A stretch of DNA of 64,000 bases from Alteromonas ponticola (GCF_012911815.1 NZ_JAATNW010000001.1:496001-560000), one strand, 5' to 3'; shown: positions 19,937-29,768, counted from the first letter of the stretch. Translations and numbers: made by a program. The notes: generated from the sequence alone by a model not told the origin.

Positions 19937-19997
19937 GTTTACCTCCGGATAGTGCGATCATCGGCATAAAATTGCTTACGTTTAAATTTCATCGAAA

Positions 19998-20020
19998 TGA
20001 ACCTGCATAAAACAGGTTCA
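19998..20020 (-). other. Hairpin in the grpE leader
   Basis: A perfect 8-bp stem TGAACCTG / CAGGTTCA with a 7-base loop lies between the heat shock promoter and the grpE start, inside the predicted 5' leader of roughly 95 bases. It could affect mRNA stability or translation; no known thermosensor family is recognised. Confidence 0.4.
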
Positions 20021-20041
20021 AAATCTGTGTTGGGCCTATTA

Positions 20042-20067
20042 ATGGGGTTAGATTATAGGGCTTCAAG
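20042..20067 (-). promoter_or_regulatory. Sigma-32 (heat shock) promoter of grpE-dnaK-dnaJ
   Basis: On the minus strand CTTGAAG (20061-20067) and CCCCATTA (from 20047 down to 20040) are 13 bases apart, nearly exact for the RpoH consensus. The spacer contains TATAAT, so a vegetative promoter may overlap it. It lies about 110 bases before the grpE ATG. Confidence 0.85.
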
Positions 20068-20533
20068 TGTGACCCTGAAATTTTTGTGGAAATTATACGG
20101 GGATATCGAAAGGGGTTACGTCTGGTCACTGGTCATGACGCGTTACTCAATTTGTGACAGAAGAGCTGGGGTCACCGTACCCTCCATTTTCTTGCTCTTA
20201 ACAGTCGCTGAAATAACGGCGTTTTTTTAAGCCGGCTAAAAACAAAATTAGTTGCTGTCGCTAAAAATTTATTTTTGTTCAGGCCCTGCTGAATATTTTT
20301 TCTTAAGAATGACGCCGTGCTGTCGGTTGAATAAATGCGAAGTGTTGCAATAGGTTACTGTTGCATTTTTTGTCAGCAACAGTGCTTTTGGTCTGAACCA
20401 GCTGCTCCCGCTGCTCACAATGGGTATTTGGCTTTATAACAATGTATCGCTTAACTGCTTTTGCTTGACCTATAAATTCCAGTTTAATCCGCGTCGTCGA
20501 CAAAACGACGAATAAATTTTTGAGGAAATGACT
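20068..20533. other. Intergenic stretch before the DUF3718 gene
   Basis: About 470 bases with stop-rich frames on both strands. It must contain the promoter of the gene at 20534. Apart from T-rich runs near 20220 and 20300 I see no gene, repeat or RNA family in it. Confidence 0.4.
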
Positions 20534-20929
20534 ATGTTGAAAATTGTTAAAACTTCTATCGTCTTCGCTACAGCATCTTTAGTTTTTGCTGGTGCAGCAC
20601 AAGCCAATATTGAATCTGAATTAGCCAACATCTGTAATATCGTGAAAGTAGACGATAAAGGTGAGCTGCGTAAAAAAATGAAAAAGGTGGAAACTGATTA
20701 CCGCCTGAAACTACAAGATTATTACACTGGCATTTCTTGCGATGGGCAAAGCCTGTTACGTACTGCTTTTCTAAACAACGCAGTCGAGTCTGGTACCTTG
20801 CTGGTCAAGAAAATGCCTAAGAGCCAATTAAACAGCCCTGAGAATGACGGCAAAACGTTGCGAGCATGGGTTTCAGAGAATGGCTTGATGGATTCGGCTC
20901 TTGCTAGTGAATTAAACGACCGTATTTAG
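20534..20929 (+). CDS. Small secreted protein, DUF3718-like
   Basis: A 131-residue exported protein. A clear signal peptide (MLKIVKTSIVFATASLVFA, cleaved after AQA) leaves a mature part with two cysteines, in ANICNIV and GISCDGQSL, which resembles the DUF3718 family of Shewanella, Vibrio and Alteromonas. Its function is unknown. I choose the second ATG, because GAGGA lies 7 bases before it and only one base before the first ATG at 20528. It stands alone between the grpE promoter region and a strong terminator. Confidence 0.6.
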   Translation: MLKIVKTSIVFATASLVFAGAAQANIESELANICNIVKVDDKGELRKKMKKVETDYRLKLQDYYTGISCDGQSLLRTAFLNNAVESGTLLVKKMPKSQLNSPENDGKTLRAWVSENGLMDSALASELNDRI

Positions 20930-21003
20930 TTCGTTTAAAAATGACCGAATAAATTTTCGTTATAAGGTCAACATGGTCCCAGGTCCTTAACCTGGTTTTG
21001 ATA

Positions 21004-21030
21004 AACGGCTTCCATAGGAAGCCGTTTTTT
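21004..21030 (+). terminator. Rho-independent terminator
   Basis: A 10-bp stem AACGGCTTCC (21004-21013) / GGAAGCCGTT (21017-21026) with a 3-base loop and a T-run ending at 21030 closes the DUF3718 gene. The following 260 bases to the sensor kinase start hold no recognisable gene. Confidence 0.93.
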
Positions 21031-21289
21031 CATTTTTGCCACACCAGTGCATCCTATTTACAACTTCACACTCTATCTAATCGCAATAGCGAAAAGCCTT
21101 CCTCGGAATGCCAATAGACTAACCGCAAGCTGCAGAAAAATCGATAGAGGTTGTTCAGCCATAAACTACTGTCAGCAAAGTCGGTTTACCGGGAATTTTG
21201 AAAAAAGCATAAGAGAATTAATTTCAATACACATTGATTAAATTATGCTAGGTTGAAACGATAATAAAAAAAGCTGATTTACGCTAACG

Positions 21290-24200
21290 ATGTTGACTCT
21301 CTGGACCGTCGGCCTGCTGGTTGTAGCCTATCTGGTCGTTTTATTTCTGATTGCATTCTGGGGCGAAAAAAACCTCAGGGATAACCAACAACACCCTGTT
21401 TTATACAGTCTGGGTCTTGGCGTGCACTGCACATCCTGGGCTTTTTTCGGCACTATCACGCAGGCATCTCAGTACGGCTGGGCGGTCGTGCCCACCTATT
21501 CTGGCATCATAGTGACAATGTTGTTAGGTTTCGGTGTATTGCGAAAAGTCAGTCGCCTTTGCCAGCAACACAATGTCAGTTCACTCGCCGATCTGATTGG
21601 ACTACAGTACCGCAATAGCCATCTGTTGGCCGCCATTGTCTCACTTCTTTGTTTTATTGGGGTCGTTCCCTATATTGCGCTTCAATTGGATGCCATCACA
21701 GAGAGTATAAATTTAATAACCGGCTCTGACAGCACGGTGAACGCGGTGGGACTTTACGTAGCGGCGATAATGGCGCTGTTTGCAATCTTGTTTGGCACCC
21801 GAACGTTAAATCTCACCCGCAAGCATCCTGGTCTCCTCCTTACCATTGCAGCAGAATCGTTAATCAAGTTAATGGCGTTGTCAGCGGTAGGTATTTTCGT
21901 TTGTTACAGCTTGTATGATGGCGTGTTTGATCTGATTGCCCAGGCAGCCAGGTCGCCCAAAGGTCAACAGGTTCTATTTGCTGACGCAGCCCCCTGGGTT
22001 TACATCAGCCACATGTTGCTGGGGGTTTGTTCAATGTTCGTGCTCCCCCGTCAGTTTCACATGAATTTTATCGAACAAAATGGCGACAACGAATTACGTA
22101 AGGCGCGTTGGCTGTTCCCTCTTTACCTACTGGGTATGACGGTTTTTATCCTGCCAATTGCTTTGGCCGGACAGCTTTTATTAGACACCAACACCATTAA
22201 AACAGATGCGTTTGTACTTGCTTTACCAATTCAATTCGAGCAAACCTCAATCTCGATCATCGCATTTTTGGGTGGCATTTCTGCTGCGACCAGCATGGTC
22301 ATTGTAGCGACATTGTCATTGGGTGTGATGATGGCGAATAATCTTTTCACACCCATATGGTTAAAGCTGGCATTTACCCGCGATCGTCAGGCATCAATGC
22401 AAGCCTCCAGCCTGCTAACTATTCGTCGGGTGACCATTATCGCTGTATTGAGTGTTGCGTACTGGTACCATATCAACGTGAGTCAGTCAGCACCGCTGGT
22501 TAAAACAGGCAGTGTGGCCATTGCTTTACTTGCGCAAATTTTTCCAATCATGATGTTTGGCTTGTACTGGCAGAAAAGTACTCGTCTTGCAGCCCAGTGC
22601 GCATTGATTGCTGGATTTATCTGCTGGGTAATGTGGTTGTTTTACCCTAGCCTCTTGTCCAGTTACTATTTCGATCCGCCGCTTACTGATACCGAATTGG
22701 CAAATGGTTTTATATTAAGCCTGGTCGTTAACTGTATTGTTTTTGTCTCAGTGAGTTTACTTATTCCACACCAAACCGCTACAAAATCCAATGAGCAGAA
22801 AGATCCCCCTTTCCCGGAACTGGCAATTCGCATTAAGGATCTGTTGCAACTCACTCAAAAGGTATTGGAGCCCGCCGCAAACGAGGCCTTGTTAAAACAA
22901 CTTAACTACAGTGGGCAAACTGATACCTCTTCGGGGTTTGCCAGCCACACGCTACTGTTGAAAGTAGAAAAACTACTGACTGTTCAAGTGGGTAACCCCA
23001 GTGCCCGCATTTTGCTAACGGCGCTGGCAGATTCACAGCACGATACGATCCCGGACCTGGTTGAATGGGTAGAAGAGGCCTCACAGTCGTTTCAGTTTAA
23101 CCATGAAGTGTTACAGTCATCGGTCGAAAATATTGAACAAGGTATCTGTGTATTAAATCAACAGCTGTGTCTGCTTGCCTGGAATCCCCGCTACGTCCAA
23201 CTATTTGATTACCCTAAGGATTACTTGCAAGTGGGTATGCCCATCCAGACCCTGCTTCACTTTAATGCAGAGAGGGGACTGCTGGCGGCTGGCAGTGACG
23301 TAAATGCGGAAATAGAGAAACGGGTTAATTACATGCGTTCGGGTAGCCGTTATAAACATGTCCGCAAGCACAACAATGGTAAAGTGATTGAATTAAACGG
23401 TCACCCTCTTCCCGCGGGCGGATACGTGACCACTTATAGTGACATTACCGAATATATCCAGATTCAAGATGAATTGAAAGCGGCGAAAAATGACCTTGAA
23501 CAACGGGTACAGCAACGCACACTGGAACTTCATCAGGCCAGACTGGAAGCGGACAAAGCCAATCAGAGTAAAACACGCTTTCTGGCAGCAGCTGGACACG
23601 ATTTGATGCAGCCTTTTAATGCCGCGACATTATTTGCTTCAATGTTAGCGCAAAAAACCAGTGGTACCGAAACAGCGCAAATCGCCGAGGGACTGGTGAA
23701 TTCTCTGAATAGCGCGGAGGGCCTGCTATCGATGTTACTGGATATGACAAAGTTAGAATCGGGCGTGCTGACAACCAGCATAACCGAATTTCCGCTGGAC
23801 GACGTACTGGAACCCCTTGCAACCGAGTTTTCTATTATTGCACAACAAAAGTTGCTGAATCTCAATTACGTTCGCACTAACGTGTGGGTGCGTTCTGATA
23901 AAAATCTGTTACGTCGTATTATTCAGAATCTAATCTCCAATGCTATTCGTTACACACGCGCTGGCGGCATCCTTGTTGGTGTCAGACGTTGCGGAGTGAA
24001 CTCCATCAACATTTGTGTCATCGACAGCGGCCCCGGTATTCCCAAACATCAGCAAAAGGAAATCTTTAACGAGTTTCATCAGCTCGAGGGCAGTGAAGGA
24101 AATCAGGGCTTGGGCCTGGGGCTGACCATTGTTGAACGCATCAGCCAGTTATTAGATCACACGATCATATTGGACTCAAAGGTCAATCAAGGAACGCAAT

Positions 24201-24658
24201 TTTCGGTAAATGTGCCAAGGATTGCTGCTCCTGCTGTTTTAAGTCACGGCCATGCCACCAAAAAAGCAGTACACCAGATCGTTGCCCCACTTGCGGGAGA
24301 CACGGTTCTGGTGCTCGAGAATGATCCTCAAATTGTCACGGCTATGACAGCATTACTCACTGATTGGGGAGCGCAGGTGATTGCCGCCACCAGTTTGACA
24401 CAAGCCCTGGCGAGAAGCCCGGTCGCCCCCACCATGATGTTACTGGACTACCACCTGGATCACGGTGAAACTGGCACGCATGCGGCTTGTCAGCTAAGAA
24501 AACATTGGCAACAAGCGGTACCAGGAATTCTGATAACGGCTAATCGCAATGAGGGTATTCGAGAAGAAGCCGACTCGGCCCAGCTGGGTTACTTGCCCAA
24601 ACCCATCAAACCGCTAGCGCTTAAGCAAAAAATCAGAGAACTGGTGGCGTCACGCTAA
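21290..24658 (+). CDS. crbS: CrbS-type hybrid histidine kinase with N-terminal solute symporter domain
   Basis: A 1122-residue membrane sensor. The first 490 or so residues form a sodium:solute symporter-like (SLC5) domain with about 13 helices. A linker, a PAS domain (about 610-735), a coiled coil, a histidine kinase (H-box FLAAAGHDLMQP, N-box NLISNAIRYT, then DSGPGIP and GLGLGLTI) and a receiver (about 1005-1120, phosphoacceptor Asp in LLDYHLD) follow. This architecture is that of CrbS, which in Vibrio and Pseudomonas works with the LuxR-type regulator CrbR to switch on acetate use through acs. The probable partner lies 2 kb away at 26591. No acs gene is in the window. No clear ribosome binding site precedes the start. 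Confidence 0.85.
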   Translation: MLTLWTVGLLVVAYLVVLFLIAFWGEKNLRDNQQHPVLYSLGLGVHCTSWAFFGTITQASQYGWAVVPTYSGIIVTMLLGFGVLRKVSRLCQQHNVSSLADLIGLQYRNSHLLAAIVSLLCFIGVVPYIALQLDAITESINLITGSDSTVNAVGLYVAAIMALFAILFGTRTLNLTRKHPGLLLTIAAESLIKLMALSAVGIFVCYSLYDGVFDLIAQAARSPKGQQVLFADAAPWVYISHMLLGVCSMFVLPRQFHMNFIEQNGDNELRKARWLFPLYLLGMTVFILPIALAGQLLLDTNTIKTDAFVLALPIQFEQTSISIIAFLGGISAATSMVIVATLSLGVMMANNLFTPIWLKLAFTRDRQASMQASSLLTIRRVTIIAVLSVAYWYHINVSQSAPLVKTGSVAIALLAQIFPIMMFGLYWQKSTRLAAQCALIAGFICWVMWLFYPSLLSSYYFDPPLTDTELANGFILSLVVNCIVFVSVSLLIPHQTATKSNEQKDPPFPELAIRIKDLLQLTQKVLEPAANEALLKQLNYSGQTDTSSGFASHTLLLKVEKLLTVQVGNPSARILLTALADSQHDTIPDLVEWVEEASQSFQFNHEVLQSSVENIEQGICVLNQQLCLLAWNPRYVQLFDYPKDYLQVGMPIQTLLHFNAERGLLAAGSDVNAEIEKRVNYMRSGSRYKHVRKHNNGKVIELNGHPLPAGGYVTTYSDITEYIQIQDELKAAKNDLEQRVQQRTLELHQARLEADKANQSKTRFLAAAGHDLMQPFNAATLFASMLAQKTSGTETAQIAEGLVNSLNSAEGLLSMLLDMTKLESGVLTTSITEFPLDDVLEPLATEFSIIAQQKLLNLNYVRTNVWVRSDKNLLRRIIQNLISNAIRYTRAGGILVGVRRCGVNSINICVIDSGPGIPKHQQKEIFNEFHQLEGSEGNQGLGLGLTIVERISQLLDHTIILDSKVNQGTQFSVNVPRIAAPAVLSHGHATKKAVHQIVAPLAGDTVLVLENDPQIVTAMTALLTDWGAQVIAATSLTQALARSPVAPTMMLLDYHLDHGETGTHAACQLRKHWQQAVPGILITANRNEGIREEADSAQLGYLPKPIKPLALKQKIRELVASR

Positions 24659-24679
24659 TACCGTTGTGCAGCTACATGG

Positions 24680-25120
24680 TTATTCAACATGCTTATCGCT
24701 TGGGATTTGATGGATTAACCAATAGCCGACACTCATGGCAATTACCACCACGCCAATGCCGTAAACGTATTCGGGCGAAACCTCTGCAAAATCGAGCACG
24801 ATAACTTTTCGGGCGATGGCCATAAGCGCCGTGGCCATTACAATTTTTACGTGAATGACATCTTCTCTGAGGTAAATTGTGATATTAATCAATATCTCAA
24901 TCGCAATAAGAACCGCCATAAAGGCCCCGAACGAGGCCAGCATATCGGAAATGGTCAGAATAAACGTGGGGGGCGTGATGAGTTTCTGATAGATCGTCCA
25001 GCCTACATCAATTACCCCCATCACAATGACCAACGCCATCAAAATTGCAAGTAGTCTCACCATCACTCTAACAACGGTATAAATTCGGGAGATCAGTGGG
25101 TCGTCAGTTTTTGCTTTCAT
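24680..25120 (-). CDS. PsiE-like membrane protein
   Basis: A 146-residue inner-membrane protein with four helices (about residues 17-38, 55-75, 90-110 and 118-137), matching the phosphate-starvation-inducible PsiE family in size and pattern. Its biochemical role is not established. Its start codon overlaps the nhaA stop (ATGA), so it is translated in tandem with the antiporter. It converges on the CrbS-type kinase with a 21-base gap and no visible terminator. Confidence 0.75.
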   Translation of the reverse strand: MKAKTDDPLISRIYTVVRVMVRLLAILMALVIVMGVIDVGWTIYQKLITPPTFILTISDMLASFGAFMAVLIAIEILINITIYLREDVIHVKIVMATALMAIARKVIVLDFAEVSPEYVYGIGVVVIAMSVGYWLIHQIPSDKHVE

Positions 25121-26313
25121 TTTTGTCCCTGATTAAAAGAGGATGTTTTTTTAGCATTACAGCGATACAAAATGATTGAACCTACTATTGCTGATAACAC
25201 TGAGCCAAACAGTACGCCTACTTTTACATTTTGCTGATAATCCAGACTCTGTTGTTCAAATGCCAGAGTACCGATGAAAAGACTCATGGTGAAACCGATA
25301 CCGCATAGCAATGAAACACCATAAACCTGCAACCAGTTTGTGCCGGTCGGAAGCTTCGCCAACCCCATTTTAACGACGAGCCAGCACACTGTGAAAATGC
25401 CCACCTGTTTGCCGACAAATAACCCAAGTGCAATACCGACAGTGATTGAGCTGAAGAGATCTTCCATGCCCACATCAATCAGACGTACCCCGGCATTTGC
25501 AAAAGCAAACAGAGGCAGCACAAAATAGGCTACCCACGGATGAAGTGTATGCTCAAGGTGAGGAAGCATAGGCTGGTCGTCCTGGTTCTTTAGTTTTAAC
25601 GGAATAAACCAGGCTAACGCAAATCCGGCCAGTGTTGCATGTACCCCAGATTTTAGTACTGCAGCCCACACCACTACACCAATCAGAATGTAGGCTGCCT
25701 GACGTCTGGAGTTGAATCGATTGAGGATGAAAAGACACACCAGGCCTACAAATGCGACTTGTAAGGAAAGGGCAGACAGCTCCTGAGAATAAAACAGTGC
25801 GATGATAACGATAGCACCAATATCGTCAAAAATAGCCACGCTCAATAAGAACAATTTTAAGGTGGTTGGCAGCTTATTGCCTATCAGCAGGAAAATGCCC
25901 AGCGCAAACGCAATATCAGTGGCTGACGGAATAGCCCACCCTTTAACGGCAATTGCATCGTCGACGTTTAGCCCGTAATAAATAATGGCAGGGAAAATGA
26001 TTCCTGCAATAGCAGCAACCCCGGGGAAAACCACTTGTGAAAAATCTGAAAGGTGGCCTTCTAATAGCTCGCGCTTAATTTCCAGACCTATTAGAAAAAA
26101 GAAGATGGCCATCAAGCCATCGTTAACCCACAGCAATAGGGGTTTAGCGATTTCAAACGCACCAAACTTAACGATAACGGGAATATTGAGGAACTGATTG
26201 TACTCCTCATGTAGCGACGTGTTGGCAAATACCATCGCCAGTGCTGCAGCAAACACAAGAATGACGCCACCAGCGGCTTCATGTTTTAACCAATCGTTGA
26301 CAATACGGATCAT
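25117..26313 (-). CDS. nhaA: Na+/H+ antiporter NhaA
   Basis: A 398-residue inner-membrane antiporter that expels Na+ in exchange for H+ at alkaline pH. Family marks are the adjacent aspartates of the ion site in IFDDIGAIVI (equivalent to Asp163 and Asp164 of E. coli) and SATDIAFALGI, which carries the Thr-Asp of the unwound helix; twelve helices can be drawn. The N-terminus (MIRIVNDWLKHEAAGG) matches the family, so the start is secure. It forms a two-gene operon with the psiE-like gene. No NhaR regulator is next to it. Confidence 0.97.
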   Translation of the reverse strand: MIRIVNDWLKHEAAGGVILVFAAALAMVFANTSLHEEYNQFLNIPVIVKFGAFEIAKPLLLWVNDGLMAIFFFLIGLEIKRELLEGHLSDFSQVVFPGVAAIAGIIFPAIIYYGLNVDDAIAVKGWAIPSATDIAFALGIFLLIGNKLPTTLKLFLLSVAIFDDIGAIVIIALFYSQELSALSLQVAFVGLVCLFILNRFNSRRQAAYILIGVVVWAAVLKSGVHATLAGFALAWFIPLKLKNQDDQPMLPHLEHTLHPWVAYFVLPLFAFANAGVRLIDVGMEDLFSSITVGIALGLFVGKQVGIFTVCWLVVKMGLAKLPTGTNWLQVYGVSLLCGIGFTMSLFIGTLAFEQQSLDYQQNVKVGVLFGSVLSAIVGSIILYRCNAKKTSSFNQGQK

Positions 26314-26590
26314 TTAAAATCCGATTCCCATTTAGCTATTCATAGAACAATAGTAGCTGAATAACTTTCATTTAGATCAACGATCAATGGTTTACAAATG
26401 GGAATTACCCCTGTGTTCGTTAAATCAATATCACAGTCCAGCTCTTTTTCTCTTAAAGGTTGCCAATATCGAAAACATCTCGATGTATGCCTGACAATGT
26501 AAAGCGTGACAGCGGATAAGAGGCCGACACTCCCATATTATATTTACGATGTTCAGGTCCAGTGAAAGCGCTTGTTGAGATGTGCACTCT

Positions 26591-27232
26591 TTATTTATTA
26601 CCCATTAGCTGTTTGAAAATGATCCCCGCCTGGGTGCGGTTGATCACGTTCAATTTGCGCAAAACCGCCGACACATGTTGTTTCACGGTGGACTCAGAAA
26701 TCGTTAAGTGATAGGCAATCTGCTTATTTAACAACCCATCGGAGATGAGCTTTAACACGGTGAATTGGTGCGGCGTTAATTGCGCCATGCGATGCGCAAA
26801 GTCGCTCTGTTCATCGTCTTGCAGTTCTGATAATGCATTACTGATGTTATCGGGTAACCACTGCTCGCCCTCAATAATTTTTTTCACCGCATCACTAAGC
26901 ATTGGTAGTGGTGTAGATTTTGGTATATAGCCACTGGACCCCAGGTCGATTGCTTTGCGGATTAAATCCGGACTCTCTTCAGCCGACACCATCACCACAA
27001 TAACGTCAGGAAAACAGGCCCTGATTTCGCTTAATCCAGTCAACCCTTCATTTCCCGGCATATTAATGTCTAAAAAAACAATCTCGATCTCTGTGTCAGA
27101 TTTAAGTCGTGCGTGGGTTTGCGGGTAAGAGTCTGCTTCAATAAGGTTGTCGCCTACGATATCCGCTAGCGCATAATGCATGGCAGCACGGAAAAGAGGA
27201 TGGTCATCGGCAATAAGTATTTTGGGACGCAT
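26591..27232 (-). CDS. crbR: CrbR-type LuxR/NarL response regulator
   Basis: A 213-residue regulator with a receiver domain (residues 3-120; acidic pocket Asp9 and Asp10, phosphoacceptor Asp55 in FLDINMPG, Lys in PKSTP) and a LuxR-type helix-turn-helix (about 148-205, LTPHQFTVLKLISDG through IAYHLTISESTVKQHV). It resembles the CrbR, ErdR and AgmR group that partners transporter-fused kinases such as the one at 21290. It may therefore control acetate or short-chain acid metabolism, possibly including the neighbouring hydroxybutyrate locus; the pairing is inferred from family and proximity. Confidence 0.8.
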   Translation of the reverse strand: MRPKILIADDHPLFRAAMHYALADIVGDNLIEADSYPQTHARLKSDTEIEIVFLDINMPGNEGLTGLSEIRACFPDVIVVMVSAEESPDLIRKAIDLGSSGYIPKSTPLPMLSDAVKKIIEGEQWLPDNISNALSELQDDEQSDFAHRMAQLTPHQFTVLKLISDGLLNKQIAYHLTISESTVKQHVSAVLRKLNVINRTQAGIIFKQLMGNK

Positions 27233-27284
27233 GGGAATACAGAATTCTTTTTTTACACTGTGGAGAAACTGCGCGTAAATTGCA

Positions 27285-27316
27285 AGCGGTAAAAGAAAGG
27301 GCGGCTAATGCCGCCC
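27285..27316 (-). terminator. Rho-independent terminator of the TonB receptor gene
   Basis: On the minus strand GGGCGGC / GCCGCCC (7-bp stem, loop ATTA, 27299-27316) is followed by TTTCTTTT. It separates the receptor gene from the response regulator gene downstream. Confidence 0.85.
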
Positions 27317-27329
27317 CATCAGGGTCATG

Positions 27330-29636
27330 TTAAAACCGATAACCAACGGTTAAATGCACCGTACGTGGATCGCCATAGTAGCCAATCAGGGTAGTATCAC
27401 CCCCTAAGCCAGGACCAAAACCACCGCCTTCGAGGGGAACAACGAAATCGTAGCCTCCCACCAGGTATTCTTCGTCGGTCAGGTTTTTGGCGTGAATGCC
27501 ACCATACCAGTTACCGTCCTGACTTTCCCAGGTCACACTTAAGTTAACCATGCCATAAGCATCCTGTTGGATCAGGTCACTGGTTTCAAATAAGAAGTAG
27601 TCATCACGGTAGTAATAATTGGCGTTAAAGATGAAGTCGCCAATATCACTTTCAAACAGATAGCTTGCACTGACGTTCAAGGTGTTTTCCGGTGTACTCG
27701 CCGCGGCAATAATAGGAGGTACTGCATTGTTTTCTTTGATTTCAAAATCAAGATAACCATAAGCCACATCAAATTGTAAATTATCCGAAGCGACATAGGT
27801 CATTTCAATTTCAGCACCCTTTGCGGCGGTTCTTGCAGCGTTTCGCAAGCGTTGATTCAACGCAGTCGGATCGCTCAAATCACTGCCAATACCAATGTAC
27901 TGACGATCGTTGTGATCGTAGGAGAACAAAGTGACGTTCATACGCAAACTGTCTGTCAGATCACTTTTCACACCCAATTCGTAGGAATCAACAATTTCAG
28001 GCTCCACACCCGGCTCATTGGTGGTTGCACGAGGGTTAAACGTACCTGACTTAAAGCCTTGCGCATAGCTGGCAAAAAACATAGTGTCACGGCTCATCAT
28101 ATATTCCACCCCGACCCGCGGCGTAAATTGTGACCAGCTCTCAACTGCAGGACCATCAAACACCCCATCGCCATCAGGATCGTTACCTAGCACCTGAGGT
28201 ACTAACTCGCCTTCCGGGCGCACAAAGCCATCGATCCAGCCTGAGTATGGATACAGATTATAGAAAACCAGACCATTATTAACGTTCGCGGTTTTTTCTT
28301 CATCAGTATATCGCGCACCCACGGACACAGATAATTGCTCAGTTATGTCGTAACTGACCTGCGCGTAAGCCGCCCAGCTTTCACTGTTATTACAACCACT
28401 GACTTCGCGGGTCAGGCCGGGTGTACCAAAAGCCGCGCGGCCCAGAACGCCAAGTATGGCGTCAAAATTGCCGCAGGACTCGCCATCGTAATAATACAAA
28501 CCAGACACAAGTGTAAAATCGGTGTCTACATAGTTAACCTGAAGCTCGTGGGTGTCGTTAGAATCGTCGTACTCAGCAGGCACGTCAAAAATATCCAACG
28601 CCGTGTTATCAAAGTCGATATTGGTGGGCGAATAGCTTTCCCGATGCGAACCGATATATTTCAGTTCCAGTGCATCGGTCATATTGTATTGTGCAAGCCA
28701 GCTGTAGCCCTCCAGCTCTACTTTGTTCCAGGTAGGTAAACTGGTGTACGAATCATATTTTGAATCGGGCACGGGCGCGTCAGTCAACACGCTGGGTAAT
28801 AGACGGTACCCCCCCTTGGCATTGGAGTCGTCCTCAGTCTTATCCCAGCCCAGGCGGAAGAAAAGATCATCAGAAGGACGAATTTCCAGGGTCAATCGAC
28901 CCGCCCAAAGGTCTTTGTTGTAGTTTTCACGATCCTGATCAGGCAATGCAGATTGAAGATACTGACCGAAACCATCGCGATTTAAGTTGGCATAGCCAAA
29001 GCCTAAATAAACGGTGTCCTCGATAATGGGAACCTGGCCGGTTAATTTCATGTCGCGCTGACTGTAGCTTCCTACTGTAGCCTCAGCAGTAAATTGGGTG
29101 TCACCCGACATTTCTTTTGTAACATATTTTACTGCACCACCAATGGTATTCTTGCCATACAGCGTTCCTTGTGGACCACGTAACACTTCAATTCTTTGCA
29201 CGTCAAGGAGATCCAGCACGGCACCCTGTGGACGCGCCATGTAGACATCATCTATGTAAATACCCACCCCTGGCTCATAGCCCCAGAGCGGATCCTGCTG
29301 TCCTAGTCCCCGAATAAACGCTGTCAACGTTGAATTGGTACCACGACTGGTTTGCAACGTTGTGTTCGGTGAAAATTGCTGGATTTCGGTCAGCACACTA
29401 ATGCCCTTTTCAGACAACTCACCGGCACCAATCGAGGTGATCGCCACCGGCACTTCCTGCAACGACTCAGTCGTTTTTCGTGCGGTAACTTCAATTCGTT
29501 CAAGCTTTTTTTCGTTATCAACGGCAGCCGTCTGCTCTTGGGCAGTGGCCATAGGAGCGCTGAAACAGGCAATCGCGACAGCGCTTGCGCACAGTGTCTT
29601 GTTAAAGCCTCTGGCGTGTTTTAATGTGTGTTGCAT
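27330..29636 (-). CDS. TonB-dependent outer membrane receptor
   Basis: A 768-residue receptor. The signal peptide ends near ATAQ (about residue 32), a TonB-box-like segment ERIEVTA follows near 46, then the plug domain (about 55-170, with RIEVLRGPQGTLYGKN) and a 22-strand barrel ending in the C-terminal phenylalanine of GYRF required for outer membrane insertion. It takes up a ligand with energy from TonB. The ligand is not evident from sequence. The gene is divergent from the GntP, depolymerase and hydroxybutyrate dehydrogenase set across a shared 240-base promoter region, so import of oligomeric hydroxyalkanoates is a reasonable guess. Confidence 0.95.
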   Translation of the reverse strand: MQHTLKHARGFNKTLCASAVAIACFSAPMATAQEQTAAVDNEKKLERIEVTARKTTESLQEVPVAITSIGAGELSEKGISVLTEIQQFSPNTTLQTSRGTNSTLTAFIRGLGQQDPLWGYEPGVGIYIDDVYMARPQGAVLDLLDVQRIEVLRGPQGTLYGKNTIGGAVKYVTKEMSGDTQFTAEATVGSYSQRDMKLTGQVPIIEDTVYLGFGYANLNRDGFGQYLQSALPDQDRENYNKDLWAGRLTLEIRPSDDLFFRLGWDKTEDDSNAKGGYRLLPSVLTDAPVPDSKYDSYTSLPTWNKVELEGYSWLAQYNMTDALELKYIGSHRESYSPTNIDFDNTALDIFDVPAEYDDSNDTHELQVNYVDTDFTLVSGLYYYDGESCGNFDAILGVLGRAAFGTPGLTREVSGCNNSESWAAYAQVSYDITEQLSVSVGARYTDEEKTANVNNGLVFYNLYPYSGWIDGFVRPEGELVPQVLGNDPDGDGVFDGPAVESWSQFTPRVGVEYMMSRDTMFFASYAQGFKSGTFNPRATTNEPGVEPEIVDSYELGVKSDLTDSLRMNVTLFSYDHNDRQYIGIGSDLSDPTALNQRLRNAARTAAKGAEIEMTYVASDNLQFDVAYGYLDFEIKENNAVPPIIAAASTPENTLNVSASYLFESDIGDFIFNANYYYRDDYFLFETSDLIQQDAYGMVNLSVTWESQDGNWYGGIHAKNLTDEEYLVGGYDFVVPLEGGGFGPGLGGDTTLIGYYGDPRTVHLTVGYRF

Positions 29637-29768
29637 ATCGGTTCCCTATTCGTTTTTGTTTTAATAAGGCTAATCGGGTTGTTTTATTTTCGCTGGTACA
29701 ACGGTAACGACAGCATCGAAACTGAGTACTTCTGCATTCACTTTAAAACAAGCGATATTTTTTTTATG

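Noticed and set aside
20200..20230. T-rich stretch after GCTGAAATAACGGCG as a terminator
   Set aside because: No stable complementary stem could be drawn and no gene ends just upstream.
21047..21241. 64-codon frame before the CrbS-type gene
   Set aside because: Lies in the promoter region, has no ribosome binding site and no recognisable features.
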